Shown: positions 1 through 8,943, numbered from the stretch's first letter. The stretch: DNA of 37,464 nt from Alphaproteobacteria bacterium (GCA_030740435.1 JASLXG010000146.1:1-37464); one strand, 5' to 3'. The notes: generated from the sequence alone by a model not told the origin. Translations and numbers: made by a program.

Positions 1-402
1 GGTTGGGCGATATTTCTGTGGTCGACCTTTCTCATCGATCATTTCGATCTCTTTGGCGTCAAGCAGGTCTGGCGTAATTTCCGCGGAATCACCCCACCGG
101 CGCCTGATTTTTGCACCCCAGCACTTTATAAAATGTGCCGCCATCCCATGATACGGGGCTTCATCATAGCCTTCTGGGCAACGCCCCTGATGACCATCGG
201 ACACCTCTTCTTCGCCTTCGCCGTGACGGTCTTCTTCACCACAAAATCGACGGGGGAGGGCACTGGGCTCGGTCTCTCCATCAGCCACGACATCGTTGTG
301 CAACAGCACGCCGGAGAGTTGGCGGTGGAGTCCGAGCCCGGCGCTTTCACTCGGTTTTGCATAACCCTACCCCGGTCGTGCGCTGCTGCCGATAAACCTT
401 GA
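1..402 (+). pseudogene. Chimeric remnant: MddA/NnrU-like methyltransferase fused to histidine-kinase C-terminus (5' end off window)
   Basis: One open frame runs from base 1 to the TGA at 400-402. The first ~75 codons resemble the middle of the MddA/NnrU/isoprenylcysteine methyltransferase-like membrane family: [12 protein letters not shown], then an RHP-like motif (CRHPMIRGF) and [18 protein letters not shown]. At about base 226 the frame passes directly into [17 protein letters not shown], which is the F/G2 box of a GHKL histidine-kinase ATPase domain. It then runs to the usual kinase end ([14 protein letters not shown]). The methyltransferase part lacks its conserved C-terminal segment, and the kinase part lacks the H, N and G1 boxes, so neither activity is expected. 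The stretch is visibly less GC-rich than the genes to its right. I infer a recombination or deletion scar. A real but undescribed fusion protein is the alternative, and the true 5' end lies outside the window. Confidence 0.6.
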
Positions 403-429
403 CATTCCAGTAACTGGAACCTTTATTAG
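399..429 (+). promoter_or_regulatory. CueR/MerR-type copper promoter-operator of copA
   Basis: A -35 box TTGACA (399-404) and a -10-like box TATTAG (424-429) are separated by 19 bp. This overlong spacer is the hallmark of MerR-family promoters that are untwisted by the activator. Centred in the spacer is the perfect dyad TTCCAG-TAA-CTGGAA (405-419), close to known CueR operators. The cueR gene is the second gene of the operon. The -35 box overlaps the stop codon of the upstream remnant. Confidence 0.85.
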
Positions 430-459
430 GGTACGGACGCCAACCGCAAAGGAAGCGCC

Positions 460-2859
460 GTGGCCCTTGCCGAACACATCTCCGCCGATCTCGTGCTGCC
501 GGTGCGCGGCATGACCTGCGCCGCCTGCGTCAGCCGGGTGGAAAAGGCCTTGTCCGCCGTGCCCGGCGTGCAGGCCGCCAACGTCAACCTGGCCGCCGAG
601 CAGGCCTTGGTGAGCTACGAAGCCGCTACCACGGGGCCCCTCGAATTGGCCCAGGCCATCCAGCGTACCGGCTTCCAGGTACCCGATGAAGAGCTCGAAC
701 TGCACCTCAGCGGCATGACCTGTGCGTCCTGCGTGGGCCGCGTCGAGGCGGCCTTGAGCCGTTTGCCCGGGGTTCATTCGGTACAAGTCAACCTGGCCAC
801 GGAATTGGCCGCCGTGCGCCTGACGGCCGGCGCTCTCACGCCGGCCGAGCTCGTTGCCACGGTCGAGAAGGCGGGCTATGGCGCCACGCTCAAGACCTCG
901 GATGCGGCCCGCGAAAAGGCCCTCGAGGAAGACGCCGAACGGCGCTTGCGGCGCGAGGGTTGGATGGTCCTGGGGGCGGCGGTGCTGAGCCTGCCCTTGG
1001 TCGGGCAGATGATCCTGATGCTGCTGGGCGCGCCCGTGCAGTTGCCGGCCTGGGTCGAATTGGTGCTGGCCACGCCGGTGCAGTTCGTCTTCGGGTTTCG
1101 TTTCTACCTGGCGGCCGGCAAGGCACTCAGGGCGGGCAGCGGCAACATGGACCTGCTGGTGGCGCTGGGCACCTCGGCGGCCTATTTCTTCAGCCTCTAC
1201 CAGATGACGGGCGGTGGAGATCTCTATTTCGAGGCGGCGGCCGTGGTCATTACCCTGGTGCTGTTCGGCAAGTGGCTCGAGACCCGGGCCAAACGGGGCA
1301 CCACGCGGGCCATCCGGGCGCTGATGGATCTCAGGCCCGAAACCGCGCGGGTGTTGCGGGGTGGCGCCGAGCTTGAGCTGGCCATCGCCGAAGTGATCAG
1401 CGGCGACACGGTGATCGTCAAGCCAGGCGAACGCCTGCCGGTTGACGGCACCGTGCTGTCGGGCTCGAGCGCGGTCGACGAATCCCTGATCACCGGCGAA
1501 AGCCTGCCCGTGGCCAAAGCCGAGGGCGATGCCGTGGTCGGCGGCGCCATCAACGGCACCGGACTGTTGCGCCTGCGCGCCACCACGGTGGGTGCGGCCT
1601 CGACGCTGGCCCGCATCATCCGCCTGGTCGAGGGCGCCCAGGCCAGCAAGGCACCGGTGCAGAAGCTGGTCGACCGGGTCAGCGCCATCTTCGTGCCGGT
1701 CGTCGTGGCCATCGCGCTCGGCACCCTGATCGCCTGGTGGGCTATCGGCGGCGATTTCGAGGCCGCCCTGGTGGCCGCCGTCTCGGTGCTGGTCATCGCC
1801 TGCCCCTGCGCGCTCGGTCTGGCCACACCCACCGCCATCATGGTCGGCACCGGCGCCGCCGCCCGGGCCGGTATCCTGATCAAGGACGCCCAGGCGCTGG
1901 AGGCCGCCCATAAGGTCGACGCCATGGTGCTCGACAAGACCGGAACCTTGACCGAGGGCCATCCCGCGGTAACCGATGTCGTGACACTGGAGGGCGACGA
2001 AGACGCCTTGTTGGCCCTGGCCGCGGCGGCCCAGAGCGCCAGCGAACATCCCCTGGCCCGGGCGGTTCTCGATCAAGCCGAGGAACGTGGCCTGAGCCTG
2101 GCGCCAGTCGACGACTTCGCCAGCCTGACCGGCAAAGGTCTGACGGCATCGGTCCAGGGCCGCGTATTGGGGCTGGGAAATCGTGCCCTGATGGCCGAAT
2201 TGGGCGTGGCGACGGCGGCCCTGGAGGAGCAGGCATCGGATCTCGAGACCGCCGGCCGTACGGTGATGTGGCTGGGCTTGACCGAACCCAACCCGCAACC
2301 TCTCGGTCTTATTGCCGTGGCCGATCCCATCAAGCCGGCGGCAACAGCGGCGGTGGCGCGCCTGCACCGCCTCGGCATCAAGACCGTGATGCTGACCGGC
2401 GACAACCAACGCACCGCCCAGGTGGTTGCCGACGAGGTCGGCATCGACGAGGTGGTGGCCGGGGTTCTGCCCGAGCAGAAGGCGACTGAGGTGGAACGGT
2501 TGCGCCGGGCCGGAAACACCGTGGCCATGGTCGGCGACGGCATCAATGACGCGCCGGCTTTGGCTGCCGCCGACATCGGGTTTGCCATGGGCAGCGGCAC
2601 CGACGTCGCCATGGAAACCGCCGGGATGACCCTGATGCGCGGCGATCCCAGCTTGCTGGCGGACGCCGTCGGGGTGTCGCGGGCGACCTACAACAAGATC
2701 AAGCAGAATCTGTTCTGGGCCTTCATCTACAACCTCATCGGCATTCCCCTGGCGGCGCTGGGAATGCTCAGTCCGGTCATCGCCGGCGCCGCCATGGCCT
2801 TTTCCAGCGTCAGCGTGGTTTCGAATTCGCTGCTGCTCAGGCGCTGGAGGGCATCATGA
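460..2859 (+). CDS. copA: Copper-exporting P1B-type ATPase CopA
   Basis: This 799-residue inner-membrane pump uses ATP to export Cu(I) from the cytoplasm. Two N-terminal heavy-metal-associated domains are present, with the metal motifs C20xxC23 and C88xxC91, each following GMT. The transmembrane ion site is CPC at 448-450. The phosphorylated aspartate is D492 in DKTGT. Further P-type signatures are TGES, SEHPLA (the P1B HP motif), LTGDN and [10 protein letters not shown]. Length and domain order are normal for CopA. The start is a GTG at 460 with AAAGGAAG (448-455) just upstream. It is the first gene after the MerR-type promoter, and its stop overlaps the cueR start (ATGA), so the two are translationally coupled. 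The CPC motif and CueR context argue for copper or silver rather than zinc. Confidence 0.96.
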   Translation: MALAEHISADLVLPVRGMTCAACVSRVEKALSAVPGVQAANVNLAAEQALVSYEAATTGPLELAQAIQRTGFQVPDEELELHLSGMTCASCVGRVEAALSRLPGVHSVQVNLATELAAVRLTAGALTPAELVATVEKAGYGATLKTSDAAREKALEEDAERRLRREGWMVLGAAVLSLPLVGQMILMLLGAPVQLPAWVELVLATPVQFVFGFRFYLAAGKALRAGSGNMDLLVALGTSAAYFFSLYQMTGGGDLYFEAAAVVITLVLFGKWLETRAKRGTTRAIRALMDLRPETARVLRGGAELELAIAEVISGDTVIVKPGERLPVDGTVLSGSSAVDESLITGESLPVAKAEGDAVVGGAINGTGLLRLRATTVGAASTLARIIRLVEGAQASKAPVQKLVDRVSAIFVPVVVAIALGTLIAWWAIGGDFEAALVAAVSVLVIACPCALGLATPTAIMVGTGAAARAGILIKDAQALEAAHKVDAMVLDKTGTLTEGHPAVTDVVTLEGDEDALLALAAAAQSASEHPLARAVLDQAEERGLSLAPVDDFASLTGKGLTASVQGRVLGLGNRALMAELGVATAALEEQASDLETAGRTVMWLGLTEPNPQPLGLIAVADPIKPAATAAVARLHRLGIKTVMLTGDNQRTAQVVADEVGIDEVVAGVLPEQKATEVERLRRAGNTVAMVGDGINDAPALAAADIGFAMGSGTDVAMETAGMTLMRGDPSLLADAVGVSRATYNKIKQNLFWAFIYNLIGIPLAALGMLSPVIAGAAMAFSSVSVVSNSLLLRRWRAS

Positions 2860-3257
2860 ACATCGGCCAGGCGGCGGAGCGCTCGGGCGTCACACCCAAG
2901 ACCATCCGCTATTACGAACAGATCGGCCTGATCGGTCCGGCCGAGCGCCGGGCCAACGGCTATCGCGCCTATTCGAGCCACGAAGTGGAGACGCTGCGCT
3001 TCATCAACCGGGCCCGCGGCCTGGGTTTCGCGGTGCCCGAGATCGCCGAACTCCTGGAACTTTACCGCGATCGCAACCGTGCCAGCGCCGACGTCAAGGC
3101 CATCGCCCTGGCCCGCATCGACGACATCGAACGCAAGATCGGCGAACTCGAAGGCCTGCGCAACACGCTGCGCCAGCTCAGCGAACGCTGCCACGGCGAC
3201 CAGCGCCCGGATTGCCCGATCCTTGACGATCTGGCGGCCGGGCCGCATTCCGAGTAG
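2856..3257 (+). CDS. cueR: Copper-responsive MerR-family regulator CueR
   Basis: A 133-residue dimeric transcription activator that senses cytoplasmic Cu(I). The N-terminal winged helix ([20 protein letters not shown]) is typical of the MerR family. It is followed by the long dimerisation helix and a C-terminal metal loop with C112 and C120 (CHGDQRPDC). This is the same cysteine spacing, and by my count the same positions, as in E. coli CueR, which supports a monovalent copper or silver sensor. The ATG overlaps the last bases of copA by four (ATGA). It should activate the 19-bp-spacer promoter at 399-429 and so regulate its own operon. The family assignment is certain; the metal is inferred from the cysteine pattern and the neighbours. 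Confidence 0.93.
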   Translation: MNIGQAAERSGVTPKTIRYYEQIGLIGPAERRANGYRAYSSHEVETLRFINRARGLGFAVPEIAELLELYRDRNRASADVKAIALARIDDIERKIGELEGLRNTLRQLSERCHGDQRPDCPILDDLAAGPHSE

Positions 3258-3270
3258 GTTTGGCGCCAAC

Positions 3271-4326
3271 ATGTTGCCGGACAGAGTCAAATCCTTCCTT
3301 CAGCGGGCCGACACCCCGACGCTGCGCTACTTGGCCATCGGCGCCGGCGCCTTGGCGGCCGGGCTGGTCATCGGCGTCGGTATCGGAGCCTGGATGGCCC
3401 CGCAGTCGATGTCCAACGGGGTGTCGTTGGTCACGGCCAGCGGGGACGAGCGAGGGGTTTTCAAAGGCTCGATCATTCCCATCCGCCGGGCCGTGGCGGC
3501 CATCCCGCCGGGGCCCGGCAAGGCTTGGCAGACGCCGGCCAAATTCACATCGACCCCTTCCCGCGGCAACTGGCGGCACCATGCCGTGGCTGCGCCCGAG
3601 ACCGCCGGTCGGCCGATGATCGCCGTGTTGATCGACGATCTCGGTCTCAACCGGTACAACACCAGGCGCACCACCGCCTTGCCGGCGCCGCTCACCCTTG
3701 CCTTCCTGACCTATGCCGAGGATCTGGCGCGGCAAACCGCTCGGGCCCGAGCGGCCGGCCACGAGTTGCTGCTGCACGTGCCCATGGAACCGGTCAGTGA
3801 ACGCGAGGATCCCGGCCCCAACGTGCTGGCCGCCGAGCACGGCCCCGAGGAGGTGCTGCGCCGCCTGCGCTGGGGCCTAGGGCGTTTTTCCGGCTACGTC
3901 GGCGTCAACAATCACATGGGCAGCCGCTTTACTACCAGCGTCCCGGCCATGACCGCAGTGCTCTCGGAGATCCACAAGCTGGGCTTGGCCTATGTCGATT
4001 CCCGCACCAGCCGCGATAGCGTGACCGCCGGCATCGCCCGCCACCTGGGCCTGCCGCACGCCGTGCGCGACGTCTTTCTCGACAACCATCCAGTGGTCGA
4101 GAAAGTGGCGAGGCAACTGAGGCAGGCCGAAAATGTGGCGCGCGAGCGGGGCTACGCCGTGGCCATCGGCCACCCCCGTGACGGCACGCTCGACGCTTTG
4201 GAGGTCTGGCTGCAAGATCTCGAACAGCGCGGATTTGCCCTGGTGCCGGTCAGCACCATCATCGATCTCACCGGCGGCGTTCCCGGCAAGACGCTGCGGC
4301 TCAGCCGGGCCGAAACCAGCCAATAA
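3271..4326 (+). CDS. Divergent polysaccharide deacetylase family protein (membrane-anchored)
   Basis: A 351-residue protein of the YibQ/DUF610 divergent polysaccharide deacetylase family. One N-terminal transmembrane helix (about 20-42) suggests the catalytic domain faces the periplasm. The NodB-like fold begins at IAVLIDDLG (D122-D123) and continues through LHVPMEP, NNHMGS (213-218) and YVDSRTS (241-247), ending near AIGHP. The substrate is not known for this family. I start it at ATG 3271, because the longer open frame to the left lies inside cueR. It sits 13 bp after cueR and 11 bp before copZ, so it is almost certainly transcribed with the copper operon. This is an unusual place, since in related bacteria such genes are usually near cell-envelope peptidase genes. 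Whether it has a copper role is unknown. Confidence 0.85.
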   Translation: MLPDRVKSFLQRADTPTLRYLAIGAGALAAGLVIGVGIGAWMAPQSMSNGVSLVTASGDERGVFKGSIIPIRRAVAAIPPGPGKAWQTPAKFTSTPSRGNWRHHAVAAPETAGRPMIAVLIDDLGLNRYNTRRTTALPAPLTLAFLTYAEDLARQTARARAAGHELLLHVPMEPVSEREDPGPNVLAAEHGPEEVLRRLRWGLGRFSGYVGVNNHMGSRFTTSVPAMTAVLSEIHKLGLAYVDSRTSRDSVTAGIARHLGLPHAVRDVFLDNHPVVEKVARQLRQAENVARERGYAVAIGHPRDGTLDALEVWLQDLEQRGFALVPVSTIIDLTGGVPGKTLRLSRAETSQ

Positions 4327-4337
4327 GGAGAAGCATC

Positions 4338-4550
4338 ATGAGCAAGACCTACCTCGTCGGCGGCATGTTTTGCCAGGGCTGCGTCAACGCCGTGACCAAC
4401 GCCATCAAGACGGTGGTGCCCCAGGCCGAAGTCAGCGTCGCCCTCGATGCCGAGGCCGACAGCCGGGTCACGGTGGCCGGCAGCGAGGACGAGGCTCCGG
4501 TGATCCAGGCCATCGGCGATGCCGGATTCGAGTTCCACGGCAACGCCTGA
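4338..4550 (+). CDS. copZ: CopZ-like heavy-metal-associated copper chaperone
   Basis: A 70-residue single-domain protein with the ferredoxin-like HMA fold. The metal motif is C12xxC15 within GGMFCQGCVNAV. It is expected to bind Cu(I) in the cytoplasm and pass it to CopA, whose own HMA domains carry the same CxxC. The start at ATG 4338 follows a good ribosome-binding site AAGGAG (4325-4330). It is the last gene of the copA operon and ends four bases before the stop of a convergent gene. The family is clear from motif and size. The name copZ rests on similarity to chaperones and on context, and its mercury-binding relative MerP is less likely because there is no signal peptide. Confidence 0.85.
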   Translation: MSKTYLVGGMFCQGCVNAVTNAIKTVVPQAEVSVALDAEADSRVTVAGSEDEAPVIQAIGDAGFEFHGNA

Positions 4551-4554
4551 GCCC

Positions 4555-5433
4555 CTATGCCGGGCGGCGCCAACCTGCCAACGATTGGAACACCACGGCC
4601 GCCAGCACCATGGCGCCGCCAAACAGCGCCAAGGCTTCCGGCGTCTCGCCGACCGCCAGCCACACCCAGACCGGCCCCAGCACAACCTCTGTCAGGGCCA
4701 GCAGGCCAAGCTCGGCCGCCGGTACGTACTTGGAACCGAAGGTGTAGAAGGCCAGGCCGCTGCCGACGATAAATACGCCCAGTGCCAGGCACAGCACCAG
4801 GTCGTGCAGCGAGACCACGAAGCTCTCCATCATCAAAGCGCAGAGCAGCATGGAGAAGACGGCCCCCAATACCACGGTGGGCAGCATCTCGGTCTGCTTG
4901 CCGGCGCGTAGCGAGACGGCAAAACCGGCCAGGCAAAAGGCGGCGAGAAGCGCGCTCAGATCCCCCAGCAGGCGGCCGCCGCCGATCGAGCCGCCGACCA
5001 TGGTGGCGACCCCGATCACGGCCACCGACATGGCCAGCCAGGTGCGCAAAGCCACCCGCTCGCCCAGTACCAGGCGCGCCAGTACGGCGATCAGGAACGG
5101 CCCGGCGGCAAAGATGAAAAGCGTATTGGCGACCGTCGTGTTGACCAGCGCGAAGATCATGCTGGTGAAACCGCCGGCCAGAAAGAGGCCGCCGATCGCG
5201 GCGGTCCAGCCGGCCGCCCGAAAGGCCGTTACGATGCGGCCCCGGCGGCGCAATGCCAGCAGCAGCAGCATCATCGGCAGCAGACCGGCCGAGCGGTAAA
5301 AGACGATCTGCCAGCCGTCGGCGTTGTCGACAAAACGCACCACCACGCCGACGAAGCTGAAGGCCACTCCGGCCAGCATGACCAGGATGACGCCGCGGCC
5401 GTGGCCCACTGGGCGTCCCGGTTGAAGGGACAT
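4555..5433 (-). CDS. EamA/DMT-family membrane transporter
   Basis: A 292-residue integral membrane protein with about ten hydrophobic helices in two EamA repeats, the standard layout of drug/metabolite exporters. The first repeat begins at VILVMLAGVAFSFVG. The second ends with the characteristic ALTEVVLGPVWVWLAVGE segment. The substrate cannot be read from sequence; relatives export amino acids, metabolites or drugs. The start is ATG at 5433-5431, two bases after the stop of the upstream foldase gene, so the two are probably co-transcribed and translationally coupled. It converges with copZ with only a 4-bp gap and no visible terminator. Confidence 0.88.
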   Translation of the reverse strand: MSLQPGRPVGHGRGVILVMLAGVAFSFVGVVVRFVDNADGWQIVFYRSAGLLPMMLLLLALRRRGRIVTAFRAAGWTAAIGGLFLAGGFTSMIFALVNTTVANTLFIFAAGPFLIAVLARLVLGERVALRTWLAMSVAVIGVATMVGGSIGGGRLLGDLSALLAAFCLAGFAVSLRAGKQTEMLPTVVLGAVFSMLLCALMMESFVVSLHDLVLCLALGVFIVGSGLAFYTFGSKYVPAAELGLLALTEVVLGPVWVWLAVGETPEALALFGGAMVLAAVVFQSLAGWRRPA

Positions 5434-5435
5434 AT

Positions 5436-7319
5436 TTAGTACGACTGCTCGAGGGCCTGGCGGTTGACGGTGACACCGAATTCGCGGCGCAGAGCCGCCT
5501 CGAACTGCTGCATGAGGTCGGCGGCGATGCCGCCGCGCAGTTGGTTCCGCAGGTTATCGAGCGCTTCCTTGTCGGCGCTGGGATCGGCCGCCTTGATCTC
5601 GACCAGCGTGGCCACGGCGTGGCCGTCGCCGTTCGTCGTCGGGGCCTCGGCCGCGCCGCCCATCGGGGCGGCAAAAAGGGCGGCCAGGAGGCCGCCCGAG
5701 ATGGCCGCCTCGGTGCCGGCCTGGTGACGGGTCAGCGCCTTGCTGCGCTTGACCTTCAGGCCGCGAGCCTGGGCCAGGGCCTGGAGGCTTTGGCCCTGTT
5801 TGAGCTGGTCGACGATTTCCTTGGCCTGGCGCGCCGTGGCCTGCTGCTGCTGACGCGCTGTCCAGTCGGCAATGAGCTGCTGGCGAACGCTCGCGAGCGG
5901 TTTGAGGGCGGGCGCCGTGACGGCGTCGACCCGGAGCACGAAATAGCCCCCCGAGGGGATCTCCACCAATTCGCTTTCGCGGCCCTGCTCGGCGGCAAAG
6001 GCGGTCTCGAGAAAAGCGGGATAGGAAGGCAGCGCCGTGACCGCGCCGCCGGCCCGGTCGCGGCCCTCGGGGTCGACGCCTTGGATGCGGCCGATCTCCA
6101 GGTTCAGGCGGTTGGCCGTCTCCTCGAGGCTGGCGCCGCTGGCCAGTTCGTCCTGCAGTTTGTTGGAAAGTTCATAGGCGTCGTCGGTGGCGGCTTGCAG
6201 GGCCAATTCCTTGCGGATCTTGTCGCGCACCGCTTCAAAGCTCTGGGTGCCGCCCGGCTCCACCTTGTTGGCGCGGAAGATGTGCCAGCCCAAGGCGCTT
6301 TCGAGGGGCGCGCTGACCTCGCCCTGGGCCACGGCAAAGGCCGCATCGGCGACCTCGGGCGGCAGGCCGTTGGCGGTGAGTACGCCGAGCTCTGTGGAAT
6401 CCGGGATCAGGCTGCCGCCGCTGGCGGCGACGACCTCGAAGGCATCGCCGCCCTTGAGCCGGTCATAGGCGGCTTGGGCCTTGGCCTTGTCGTCGAACAG
6501 CATCTGCGAAAGATCGCGCCGCTCGGGACTGGTGAACTCGCTGAGGCGCTGCTCGTAATCCTCGCGCAAACGTGATTCGGGGATCTCGATATCCCGCGAC
6601 AGCACCACCGGATCGAGCGTCAGGTAGGCGAAGCCGCGATATTCGGGGGCCGTGTAGCGGCTGGCGTTTTCCTTATGCAGCGCTTCCAGCGCAGCCTCGT
6701 CGGCCGAGGCCTCGAGCTTGGCCTTGGCGTTATCGAGCACGACGACGTCGGCGACGCGCTTTTCGGCGCGATGGCGGTAGAGCGCATCGACCAGGTTTTG
6801 CGGCGACACCGCGCCGACCTGGATGCTGGTGGACACCTGTTCGCGCACCAGATCGCGGCGCGTGATGTGTTCGAAATATTCCTTGCTGAAGCCGTTGTTG
6901 CGCAGCACGTCCTCGTAAACCGCCGGGTCGAAGCGGTCGAGGTTCTGGAAGGCCCGGTTGCCATGGATATTGCGCAGAAGCACCGAGTCGGGAACCGTCA
7001 CCCCGAAGTCCTTGGCCACCTGATCGATGAGCGCGCCGCGGACCATCTTCTGCAAGGTGAATTCAGGCAGGCCGAACTGGCGCGCCTGGTCGCTGTCGAG
7101 CTGGCTGCCGAGCTGGTTTGAGACTCGATTGACCTCGCGCCGGTAGGTCTCGTTGAAATCATTGCGCAGAATCTCGATATCGCCGACCACCGCCACCGCG
7201 GCGTCGGATGGGCCGCGGAAGATGTCACCGACGCCCCAGACGGCGAAGCTGATGACCAAGAGACCGAGCAGGCCCTTGACCAGAATGGATCCGGTGCCTC
7301 TGCGTAGTGCGTCGAGCAT
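5436..7319 (-). CDS. ppiD: PpiD-like periplasmic foldase (SurA_N / parvulin peptidyl-prolyl isomerase)
   Basis: A 627-residue protein anchored by one N-terminal helix (about 14-32, KGLLGLLVISFAVWGVGDIF) with the rest in the periplasm. The segment after the anchor (VVGDIEILRNDFNETYRR) is the SurA/PpiD N-terminal chaperone domain. A central parvulin-type PPIC domain lies about residues 250-365, with the closing signature PLESALGWHIFRANKV. The C-terminal part is a second chaperone-like region. It helps newly secreted proteins fold near the Sec translocon. The length matches the PpiD family. A promoter with a 17-bp spacer is seen upstream (7385-7413), and a tandem 11-bp repeat fills the leader. 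The gene is transcribed divergently from tpiA and leads into the EamA transporter. Confidence 0.9.
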   Translation of the reverse strand: MLDALRRGTGSILVKGLLGLLVISFAVWGVGDIFRGPSDAAVAVVGDIEILRNDFNETYRREVNRVSNQLGSQLDSDQARQFGLPEFTLQKMVRGALIDQVAKDFGVTVPDSVLLRNIHGNRAFQNLDRFDPAVYEDVLRNNGFSKEYFEHITRRDLVREQVSTSIQVGAVSPQNLVDALYRHRAEKRVADVVVLDNAKAKLEASADEAALEALHKENASRYTAPEYRGFAYLTLDPVVLSRDIEIPESRLREDYEQRLSEFTSPERRDLSQMLFDDKAKAQAAYDRLKGGDAFEVVAASGGSLIPDSTELGVLTANGLPPEVADAAFAVAQGEVSAPLESALGWHIFRANKVEPGGTQSFEAVRDKIRKELALQAATDDAYELSNKLQDELASGASLEETANRLNLEIGRIQGVDPEGRDRAGGAVTALPSYPAFLETAFAAEQGRESELVEIPSGGYFVLRVDAVTAPALKPLASVRQQLIADWTARQQQQATARQAKEIVDQLKQGQSLQALAQARGLKVKRSKALTRHQAGTEAAISGGLLAALFAAPMGGAAEAPTTNGDGHAVATLVEIKAADPSADKEALDNLRNQLRGGIAADLMQQFEAALRREFGVTVNRQALEQSY

Positions 7320-7328
7320 GATGGACGA

Positions 7329-7350
7329 TGGTCCCGTTGTGGTCCCGTTG
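7329..7350 (-). repeat. Perfect tandem duplication of an 11-bp unit in the ppiD leader
   Basis: The plus-strand unit TGGTCCCGTTG occurs at 7329-7339 and again, without change, at 7340-7350. On the minus strand this gives two copies of CAACGGGACCA just upstream of the ppiD start codon at 7319. The GGGA of the nearer copy is the only purine-rich ribosome-binding-like stretch close to the start. Confidence 0.9.
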
Positions 7351-7384
7351 CGAATGTCGGCCCGGCCGCGGCGCGGGGCGCGCC

Positions 7385-7413
7385 ATAATAGGGGGGCGGC
7401 CTGGCTCAGGCAA
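7385..7413 (-). promoter_or_regulatory. Sigma70-like promoter for ppiD
   Basis: On the minus strand TTGCCT (7413-7408) and TATTAT (7390-7385) are separated by exactly 17 bp. The -10 matches five of six consensus bases and the -35 four of six. It points at ppiD, about 65 bases upstream of its start. A weaker opposing promoter for tpiA may lie at 7415-7444 but is not convincing. Confidence 0.5.
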
Positions 7414-7481
7414 CTTGCCGTCGCAGGTATGGTTTTGCTAAATCAACGCCAGTCATTTGCATCCAGTCGGGAAATATCGCC

Positions 7482-8228
7482 ATGGCCCCCAGAGCGCTCG
7501 TCGCCGGCAATTGGAAAATGAACGGAAGCCGCCAAAGCACCCGCGCGCTGGTGGCGGCGCTGCGTCAGGCGGCGGCCCAGCCATTTCGCGCCGAGGTGCT
7601 GATTTGCCCGCCGACGCCGCTGTTGGCGGAAGCGCGAGAGGTGCTGGGCGAGGCTGCCATCGCGCTCGGTGCCCAGGATTGCCACGCCGCGGCCAGCGGC
7701 GCCCATACCGGCGACGTGGCGGCCGAGATGCTGGCCGATCTCGGCTGTACCTACGTCATCGTTGGCCATTCGGAACGGCGCAGCGACCACGGCGAAAGCG
7801 ACGCCGAAGTGAAGGCCAAGGCCGAGGCGGCGCAGCGGGCGGGCCTTGTCGCCATCGTTTGCCTGGGCGAGACCGAGGCCGAGCGTGACGCCGGCCAGGC
7901 GCTGACCGTGGTGGGCCGCCAGTTGGCGGCTTCGTTGCCCGAGGGCGCGACGCCGGCCAACTCCGTCGTGGCCTACGAGCCGGTCTGGGCCATCGGCACC
8001 GGGCGCACGCCCAGCGAGGAGGAAATCGTCGCCGTCCACGCCGAACTGCGGGCCCGGCTGGTGGAACGTTTCGGCGCCGCCGGAAACGATTTCCGGCTGC
8101 TCTACGGCGGTTCGGTCAAGCCCTCGAACGCCGTCGCCATCATGGCGCTACCGAACGTCGACGGCGGCTTGATCGGCGGTGCCAGCCTCAAGGCCGAGGA
8201 CTTCTGGCCCATCGTCGAGGCCTGTTAA
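7482..8228 (+). CDS. tpiA: Triosephosphate isomerase
   Basis: A 248-residue cytosolic TIM-barrel enzyme that interconverts dihydroxyacetone phosphate and glyceraldehyde-3-phosphate. All the catalytic residues are in place: N10 and K12 in GNWKMN, H96 in GHSERR and E166 in [11 protein letters not shown]. The phosphate-binding YGGSVKP and the terminal GGLIGGASL are also present. Length is standard. Its stop codon TAA shares its last base with the ATG of the GST gene. In many alphaproteobacteria tpiA lies directly before secG; here the GST gene separates them. Confidence 0.97.
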   Translation: MAPRALVAGNWKMNGSRQSTRALVAALRQAAAQPFRAEVLICPPTPLLAEAREVLGEAAIALGAQDCHAAASGAHTGDVAAEMLADLGCTYVIVGHSERRSDHGESDAEVKAKAEAAQRAGLVAIVCLGETEAERDAGQALTVVGRQLAASLPEGATPANSVVAYEPVWAIGTGRTPSEEEIVAVHAELRARLVERFGAAGNDFRLLYGGSVKPSNAVAIMALPNVDGGLIGGASLKAEDFWPIVEAC

Positions 8229-8829
8229 TGCGGGTCAGGATCTACGGCGATATCCGTTCGGGCAACTGCTACAAAGTAAAGCTCGCCCTCGAGCTTCTGG
8301 GCCGGCCCTATGAATGGTGCTTCGTTGATATCCTGGAGGGCGAAAGCCGCCGCCCGGACTTTTTGGCCATGAATCCCAACGGCCGCATACCGCTGCTGGA
8401 GATCGAGCCCGGCATTTACTTGCCCGAATCAAACGCCATCCTGTGGTACCTGACCGAGGGCTCGCCCTACGTACCCGACGAGCCCCTGGCCCGGGCCCGG
8501 ACGCTGCAGTGGATGTTCTTCGAGCAGTACAGCCACGAGCCCTACATAGCTACCGTGCGCTATTGGATCCATTTGCTGGGCGAAGAGCAGAAATACAGAA
8601 CCGAGATCGAGCGCCGGCGGGGGCCGGGATATGCCGCCCTCGCGGTCATGGAAGGCGAACTTGCCGAGCGTGACTTCTTCGCCGGCACCTTCGGCATCGC
8701 CGACATCGCGCTCTATGCTTATACCCACGTCGCCCACGAGGGCGGCTTCGATCTGGCCGATTTTTTGCTGCCGTGCGGGCCTGGATCGAACGCATCGAGG
8801 CCATTCCCGGCCATGTGCCGATGGCTTGA
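8228..8829 (+). CDS. Glutathione S-transferase family protein, frameshifted at a T6 tract
   Basis: The N-terminal half is a thioredoxin-fold GST domain (SGNCYKVKLALELLG, NPNGRIPLLE, LPESNAILWYL). The C-terminal half is the helical domain (FAGTFGIADIALYAYTHVAH). In the starting frame the conserved ending is lost after LADF and the frame runs on to 8950, six bases into secG. In the -1 frame the expected GST ending follows at once: AAVRAWIERIEAIPGHVPMA, with a stop at 8827-8829. The change falls on TTTTTT at 8761-8766, which reads as the slippery heptamer T TTT TTG. I therefore give 8829 as the natural end. It may be a sequencing error, a true mutation, or slippage that yields both forms. The enzyme's substrate is unknown. 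Confidence 0.8.
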
Positions 8830-8943
8830 GGGCCGCCGCCTGGCCGCAATAGTGGGTACTAGCTTTGGGCCAAACGTCTGGTGTATAAGCGCGCAGCCTC
8901 GGCCCCGGGACAGCACCCGGCGCACAGCAGGGCATAGGACCCC

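Noticed and set aside
367-2409. A 680-codon open frame on the minus strand opposite copA, and similar long antisense frames opposite ntrY, trkA, pdhB and hflX
   Set aside because: They mirror well-conserved genes on the other strand and are low-complexity Gly/Arg/Gln/His-rich translations, as expected in high-GC DNA. None shows a recognisable domain.
8830-8943. tRNA or small RNA in the gap between the GST gene and secG
   Set aside because: No cloverleaf, T-loop or terminator pattern could be found; only a weak -10-like TATAAG is present.
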